Origin: Myxococcota bacterium
Lineage (GTDB): Bacteria; Myxococcota; XYA12-FULL-58-9; JALHOP01
Direction of reading: 5' to 3'
Assembly (NCBI GenBank): GCA_022842935.1
Contig: JALHOP010000003.1
Location: 422,518-486,517, forward strand
Length of the DNA: 64,000 nt
Part shown: in pieces, positions 60,073 through 64,000 of the stretch
Position numbering within the stretch: position 1 is the first letter of the stretch
How the letters are laid out: each line of letters begins with the position of its first letter
Notes under the pieces: model-generated
What the model was told of the DNA's origin: nothing
The model's input: the letters and a program-made list of their open reading frames with translations, nothing else
Database searches by the model: none
Position numbers and translations under genes: made by a program

Positions 60073-61367
60073 ATGCGTCCCCTCCGAAGCCGCCGGGCGG
60101 CTTCGCGTCCCTGCACCATGGCGCCTTCCATCGAATCGTAAGTCCATGCTCCGTAACGTCCGACCGAGACGATGTCACGGCTCGCGAGCCAGTCCAGGAT
60201 GTGGGCGCGTGCCGGTCCATACGCGTCGTCCATGATGACGTAGGCGATGGGCACGGTTCGTCGCTCCATGACGACGGGTTCGTCGTGCGCGCCTGCAAGG
60301 CCGACCTCGCGCATCCCCGCTAGCACCTGGGTGTCGCTAACTGGGCATGCCGTCCCGGTGCGATGCGCGACTTCCACGTAATACGAGCGGTGCCCAGGCG
60401 GTGCGAGACTCGGGAGGGCCGCGCTAGCGCTCCCGGCACGATAGAAGGGCACATGTGGCTCAGGAAAATACACCCAGTGCGCGTCGTGCGGACCATTGGC
60501 GCCGCGAAAGCCGACGTTCCAGTAGGTGACGCTCGTTGAGCGCAGCTGCGACGCGGCAGTGTGCACGCTTTCGGGAGCGTCGGTCACGCGCTTGACCAGC
60601 TCCGTAAGAGGCAGGGTCGACACCAAGCTCGTATAACGGACGTCTCCGTTTACGGTACGCGTCGAGGTGTCGATGCGGTCGATGCTTGTCGACAAGCGTG
60701 GCGCGTGGGCGAGCTTTGCCCCCAGGCGCTCGGCGAGCGTCTGGATGCCGCCGCTTTTGGGATAGTAGAACGAAGAGTTGTAGCCCAAGGCGTGTCCGGC
60801 GCCGCGCGGTGTCAGGGCGCCCAACACCACCTCTTCGGGTGTCGGCAAGGGAACGAAACGCCCGCACCACGTGTGCGCCATGGCGGACGGCGGCACGGTC
60901 CAGAGCTTGGTGTTGTAGGGGATCATGAAGTGACGCGCGATCCCGTCGCCCATACGCTGGCGGATGAAATCTTCGAAGTTACGCGGAGCCAGATTGGCAC
61001 CCTTGGCTTCGAGCTCGCGCGCCTTGAAGTATCCCAGCACGCATTCTGCGACCACGGTGGGCGGTAGCCCGTACGTGTTGGCCTGAAAGGGGTAGGGCGT
61101 ACGAACCCCGTGCGAATGCACCTCGGCGCGCCGTGCGACCTGGACCAGCTCGTCACCCATCAAGTCGGTGACCAGCTTCTTCACCTCTGGATCCGACAGG
61201 TGCAGCCAGTGGCCGGTGACGTCGAAGGTAAAGCCGCCGACCAGGTTACTGCGCGCGGTGCCGCCAACCGCGTCGTCGCGCTCGAGGATGACGTAGTCGC
61301 GACCCAACTCGAGGGCACAAGCGAGTCCGGCGAGTCCGGCACCCAAAATGACGACAGGCGCAGCCAA
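60069..61367 (-). CDS. UGM/amine-oxidase-like FAD-dependent protein
   Basis: 432 aa, probable TTG start. N-terminal dinucleotide-binding motif VVILGAGLAGLACALELG with ILERDDAVGGTA, then GHWLHLSDPEVKKLV, YPFQANTYGLPP, MIPYNTKLWTVPPSAM, and a second FAD contact SGGIQTLAERLGAKL. The YNTKLW and PFQ regions are characteristic of proteins related to UDP-galactopyranose mutase and protoporphyrinogen oxidase. C-terminal VGRYGAWTYDSMEGAMVQGR is the flavin-binding end. Likely modifies or isomerises a sugar nucleotide or lipid-linked sugar for the two enzymes encoded next. Confidence 0.8.
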   Translation of the reverse strand: MAAPVVILGAGLAGLACALELGRDYVILERDDAVGGTARSNLVGGFTFDVTGHWLHLSDPEVKKLVTDLMGDELVQVARRAEVHSHGVRTPYPFQANTYGLPPTVVAECVLGYFKARELEAKGANLAPRNFEDFIRQRMGDGIARHFMIPYNTKLWTVPPSAMAHTWCGRFVPLPTPEEVVLGALTPRGAGHALGYNSSFYYPKSGGIQTLAERLGAKLAHAPRLSTSIDRIDTSTRTVNGDVRYTSLVSTLPLTELVKRVTDAPESVHTAASQLRSTSVTYWNVGFRGANGPHDAHWVYFPEPHVPFYRAGSASAALPSLAPPGHRSYYVEVAHRTGTACPVSDTQVLAGMREVGLAGAHDEPVVMERRTVPIAYVIMDDAYGPARAHILDWLASRDIVSVGRYGAWTYDSMEGAMVQGREAARRLRRGRI

Positions 61368-61705
61368 AGCGCGCGGAATCTACAGCACTCGCCCGGCTTG
61401 CGCTTAAGGAAATTCGCCGAGCTTGCAGGGTTATGCGCGAGCCGCTCGGGCTACGATTTTCCGCCGGCCCCAAACGAAGCGGCGGCTCAGCGTCAACGGC
61501 GCCCAGAGTCGACTTTGGCGCGAGTGGAGCCCCGCGCGCCGTACGACGCGCGGGGAATCCATCGTTTTCACTGTTGGGTTGCGAGTCGTGTTCGAGGCCG
61601 CGAGTGTTGATGTGCGCTAAAGCGGCTCGGCATCCGAGTCGTTTGCTGTCGCGCGTTCGTGCTCGCCTTTGCCCCCACGTCTCGACGTTTTTGCCTACGC
61701 GAAGC
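61368..61705. other. 338-bp intergenic region with a strong hairpin
   Basis: No gene. It separates the hpf 3' end from the glycan operon start, both on the minus strand. A perfect 9-bp stem CCCCGCGCG - 8 nt - CGCGCGGGG lies at 61530-61555, and a smaller CTCGG-CAT-CCGAG hairpin at about 61627-61639. Neither has a T-tract on the minus strand. The hairpins may end the hpf transcript; the promoter of the glycan operon must lie between 61368 and 61530. Confidence 0.4.
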
Positions 61706-62134
61706 TCACGCTCTCAAGGTCGACCGTTCGAACTCGGCGACTTCGCGTTCCCAGGGCTCTACGCCCGCCGTTAAGCTCTCCCTCGCCACTTTGTCGCGCA
61801 TCTGCTGCGCGGCAAGGCGCTGGCGATGCGGGTTATGACGGCGCCCGCGCTCGCGCTTCACTTGTTGGAGGAGCCGGTCATGCGCAAGGTCGATGGCCTT
61901 GTACATGTTGTCGGTCACCTCTGTGATGGTGATCGTCTTGCCCTTCGGCATGTAGACGTTCACCTTGCACTCCTTCGTGTCACCATCCTTAGCCCCGAGA
62001 TCCGTGAGCTCGATTTCGACCTGAAGAGCAGGCCGGTCGAATACGCGCATGACGGATCGGCCGAGCTTCTCTTCGGCAAAAGCCTTGAGAGCCGGCGTCA
62101 GAGTCATGTGACGGGCTTTGACGATGACGTGCAT
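61706..62134 (-). CDS. hpf: Ribosome hibernation promoting factor (HPF/RaiA type)
   Basis: 142 aa from ATG 62134 with AAGGAGG upstream. Binds the 30S decoding region and silences or stabilises ribosomes in stress. Seen: MHVIVKARHMTLTPALKAFA, EEKLGRSVMRVFDRPALQVE, CKVNVYMPKGKTITITEVTD, and DNMYKAIDLAHDRLLQQVKR, then a basic tail RERGRRHNPHRQRLAAQQMR and an acidic end. Longer than short HPF (about 95-113 aa) but without the full C-terminal dimerisation domain of long HPF. It is not next to rpoN or PTS genes as in many proteobacteria. Confidence 0.88.
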   Translation of the reverse strand: MHVIVKARHMTLTPALKAFAEEKLGRSVMRVFDRPALQVEIELTDLGAKDGDTKECKVNVYMPKGKTITITEVTDNMYKAIDLAHDRLLQQVKRERGRRHNPHRQRLAAQQMRDKVARESLTAGVEPWEREVAEFERSTLRA

Positions 62135-62646
62135 GGATGCCTCCTTGCTGTAACAACAAAAAAATGTGGAACGACGCGCGCCGGCGATGGGCCAGCGTGC
62201 CTTCAGGCAAGCGCGGTGGTGTGGCGGCTCTGTCCGCTTTGAAAGACACGCTATCGTGTCCCAGCGCGTAGGCGCTAAAACGGACATGAAGGGCGCTTCG
62301 GCTGCTGGCATCCCCGTGCAACCTCTCCCAGTCACGCGACTGCGTGACCAAGGTTGACGTGCGATATGGAAACCCAAGCGTAGCGGTTCCATATCTCGGG
62401 TGGGATGCTGCCAAAGGCCCAAACTCCCCCTCCGCGACCTGCTGACAAAAACTCTAACCCCGGCCGCTGAACAAAACATCCCGAAAATGTTGCCCAGCTG
62501 TCACTTTTTCGTCCCAAGCGAAAATCGTGCCGGAGGCCGATACTGTGGGCTCTAACGTACTTTCGCGGGTTTAGGTAAGGATGTGTAGGATCCGTCAACC
62601 AGGTGTCGTACATGACCGCGTATTACGCGATAGCGGACACTGGGCG
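62135..62646. other. 512-bp structured upstream region of hpf
   Basis: No convincing gene. It lies between hpf and the 3' end of the Lon-N-domain gene, both on the minus strand. Features: GTCACGC-GACT-GCGTGAC (62331-62348); GATATGGAA...TTCCATATC with further CC/GG pairing (62363-62395); AGCGC-GTAG-GCGCT near 62265-62278. Poly-A and AT-rich patches near 62155 and 62500 stand out from the GC-rich background. It probably holds the hpf promoter, with a long structured leader or a small RNA. Confidence 0.4.
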
Positions 62647-63312
62647 CTAGTTCAGCGTTTGCTCGGCGGACGGCTCGCTGATCTGGAGCATGACGTCCGC
62701 CAGAGCATCGATGAGCACCGCGAGTCGATGCTTGAAGCGAACGGTCTCGAGAACCTTTTGCTGGAGCAGCGGCGTCGAAATGACCGAAGCGGCCAGGATG
62801 TCGGAAAGGTCGATGGGATCTGAGGTCGAGCGTAGGACCTCGAGGAGAGGTTGGTCGCGCTCGGCCACGAGTGTGCGCAAGCTGAGCACGCACGACTGGA
62901 GCTTCGCCAGCTCGCTCTTTGCCTCGGACATGTCGTTTTCGTCGGGGCGCGCGATGACCCGTGCCGTGAAGCGCCGGTAGTGACGTTGCAACGGCAATTC
63001 CGTGATGAGCCGCACGCGGGCAAGGCCCTGCACGAGAATGTTGTAGCGACCGTCGGGGAGCTTTTCGTGATGAATGATGCGCCCGCAACCCGCGACCTCG
63101 TGGACGTCGGGGGACTCGCCCGGCTCGGTCGAGCCCTTCGCCAGCACCACCGCGATCAACCGATCCGACGCGAGCGCGTCGCTCACCATATCGCGATAAC
63201 GCGGCTCGAAGATGTGGAGCGGGAGCACCGTGTTGGGGAACAACACCGTGCCCGAAAGCGGAAATACCGGCAGCGCGTCGAAGGTGCTCGGGACCGGCGG
63301 CGTTTGCTCCAC
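62647..63312 (-). CDS. Lon N-terminal-domain (LON substrate-binding) protein
   Basis: 221 aa from GTG 63312 (MEQTPPVPSTFDALPVFPLS). The family pattern is clear: LPVFPLSGTVLFPNTVLPLH followed by IFEPRYRDMVSDAL, VAGCGRIIHHEKLPDGRYNI, LVQGLARVRLITELP, and a helical C-terminus. There is no AAA or protease domain, so it is a stand-alone LON-domain protein; such proteins have no fixed function. The start is less sure because no strong RBS is present. Divergent from the coiled-coil gene across 102 bp. Confidence 0.8.
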   Translation of the reverse strand: MEQTPPVPSTFDALPVFPLSGTVLFPNTVLPLHIFEPRYRDMVSDALASDRLIAVVLAKGSTEPGESPDVHEVAGCGRIIHHEKLPDGRYNILVQGLARVRLITELPLQRHYRRFTARVIARPDENDMSEAKSELAKLQSCVLSLRTLVAERDQPLLEVLRSTSDPIDLSDILAASVISTPLLQQKVLETVRFKHRLAVLIDALADVMLQISEPSAEQTLN

Positions 63313-63414
63313 ATCGGGACTAAGACATGGCGCCAGAGCGTACGCAAGCAGGATCCGCCGAGCGATGGCGCGGGTTTTTTTGGCCTTCGCCTCAACCTTG
63401 CTAGCGTTTTCGGC

Positions 63415-63738
63415 ATGAGTTTGTCGGAAGAGCTTAAGTCCCTCTTGGATCGCCTCGAAACCCGCTTGGGCGATATCGACGCCAAGCTCGCGACCGTCAT
63501 GACCCATCGCAACAAGTCGATGGAGTGGATCGCTCAGCTCTCCGAGCACGTGCGCTCCCTCGACGAGTTCAGGGAAGAGGTAAGGGCGAGCTTCGAGCCG
63601 GTGATGCACAAGCTATCGGACATCGATGACGTGATGCGCATCATGCGGCACGCGACCAGTGATGTGGCGCGCAGGGTCGAGCAGCTCGAAGGGCGGCCGA
63701 CACTCGGGCCGCGCAAGTCGGCGATCGGGAGTCGGTGA
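63415..63738 (+). CDS. Small coiled-coil protein, 107 aa
   Basis: ATG 63415. Helical throughout with heptads (LSEELKSLLDRLETRLGDID; LDEFREEVRASFEPVMHKLS; VARRVEQLEGR). The last residues (GPRKSAIGSR) are encoded by the beginning of a TCGG-rich repeat tract, suggesting the original 3' end was altered by repeat expansion. Unrecognised; possibly an oligomerisation protein. Confidence 0.6.
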   Translation: MSLSEELKSLLDRLETRLGDIDAKLATVMTHRNKSMEWIAQLSEHVRSLDEFREEVRASFEPVMHKLSDIDDVMRIMRHATSDVARRVEQLEGRPTLGPRKSAIGSR

Positions 63739-63882
<144 letters not shown>

Positions 63883-64000
63883 TGGACTTACCCCGGTTTG
63901 GTGGAGCCCTCTCGATTTGAGAGAAGGACTCCAACATGGCCCGTGGCAGACCGCCGTATGACCCAGAGTTTCGTCATCGCATCATCGAGCTTGTTCGCTC
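63883..64000 (+). mobile_element. Left end of an IS3-type insertion sequence
   Basis: From TGGACTTACCCCGG (63883) the sequence has the look of the left terminal repeat of IS3-family elements, followed by GGTTTGGTGGAG and a short leader with AGAAGGA before a transposase start. The element runs out of the window, so the right end, target duplication and orfB cannot be seen. It is inserted exactly next to the TCGGCAA repeat. Confidence 0.55.
63936..64000 (+). CDS. IS3-family OrfA transposase, 3' truncated by the window edge
   Basis: ATG 63936 with AGAAGGA about 10 nt upstream. Only 21 codons are visible: MARGRPPYDPEFRHRIIELV then RS. This matches the start of helix-turn-helix OrfA proteins (basic residues, PPY, PEFR, followed by the first helix IIELVRS). 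The rest lies beyond the window. Confidence 0.6.
   Translation, partial: MARGRPPYDPEFRHRIIELVR

Noticed and set aside
61433..61774. Plus-strand frame of 113 codons upstream of the glycan operon
   Set aside because: It runs across a 9-bp hairpin and the hpf 3' end, with Arg/Ser-rich composition and no RBS.
62306..62321. TGGCATCCCCGTGCAA, matching the -24/-12 spacing of a sigma-54 promoter on the plus strand
   Set aside because: No plus-strand gene follows for more than 1 kb and the match is imperfect; hpf is on the other strand.
62332..62613. Minus-strand frame of 93 codons upstream of hpf
   Set aside because: No RBS, mixed codon bias, and it spans two palindromes; treated as non-coding.

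Overview
The window is GC-rich with strong G/C third-position bias and looks like a chromosomal segment of a myxobacterium-type member of the Myxococcota (former Deltaproteobacteria). The support is: a paired DUF1592/DUF1588-type heme lipoprotein and DUF1552 protein, a secreted anchor-D-like protein with a C-terminal tail resembling MYXO-CTERM, a 3-hydroxybutyrate-oligomer hydrolase lipoprotein, many lineage-type lipoproteins, and very large helical-repeat proteins. No rRNA, tRNA or CRISPR array was seen.

Layout. 1-10.4 kb: the 3' part of ligD (DNA ligase D, cut by the left edge), several unrecognised proteins, a secreted anchored protein and a GntP-family permease. 10.5-12.6 kb: an HEXXH metallopeptidase with a small partner, and a SUKH (SMI1/KNR4) protein. 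12.6-19.9 kb, all on the minus strand: aceE (homodimeric pyruvate dehydrogenase E1), three tandem paralogous beta-barrel proteins, the 3HB-oligomer hydrolase and a PEGA-type protein. 20-23.2 kb: the DUF1592/DUF1552 pair, preceded by a degraded copy of the 3' end of the glycosyltransferase found at 23.2 kb. 23.2-25.6 kb: a PMT/ArnT-type glycosyltransferase with a translationally coupled partner. 26.5-28.4 kb: aguA and aguB, the agmatine-to-putrescine pathway.

28.4-50.4 kb is the most unusual part. On the minus strand a 2108-aa HEAT-like protein ending in a VWA domain with a complete MIDAS is followed by a 127-aa protein and then, through a 1-nt overlap, by an 1855-aa protein whose C-terminus holds one intact and one degenerate midasin/MoxR-like AAA+ module. 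Divergent to it, on the plus strand, runs a chain of unrecognised proteins around a 1021-aa CbbX/SpoVK-like protein with three AAA modules, of which only the middle one keeps its ATPase motifs. Helical, hydrophobic-segment and DUF4476-like proteins and a frameshifted small gene surround it. I read this as a candidate undescribed multi-ATPase system; its function is not known from the sequence.

50.4-64 kb: a Pro/Gly/Tyr repeat protein, then the cell-division and wall-remodelling operon ftsE-ftsX-envC-like-ctpA with a SnoaL-like gene, a small helical protein, a Cys/aromatic-rich lipoprotein, a HAD phosphatase, a glycan operon (UGM-like flavoprotein, GT2 with a CTG start, polysaccharide deacetylase), a ribosome hibernation factor with a 0.5-kb structured upstream region, a Lon-N-domain protein, a small coiled-coil protein, a TCGGCAA microsatellite and the left end of an IS3-type insertion sequence cut by the right edge.
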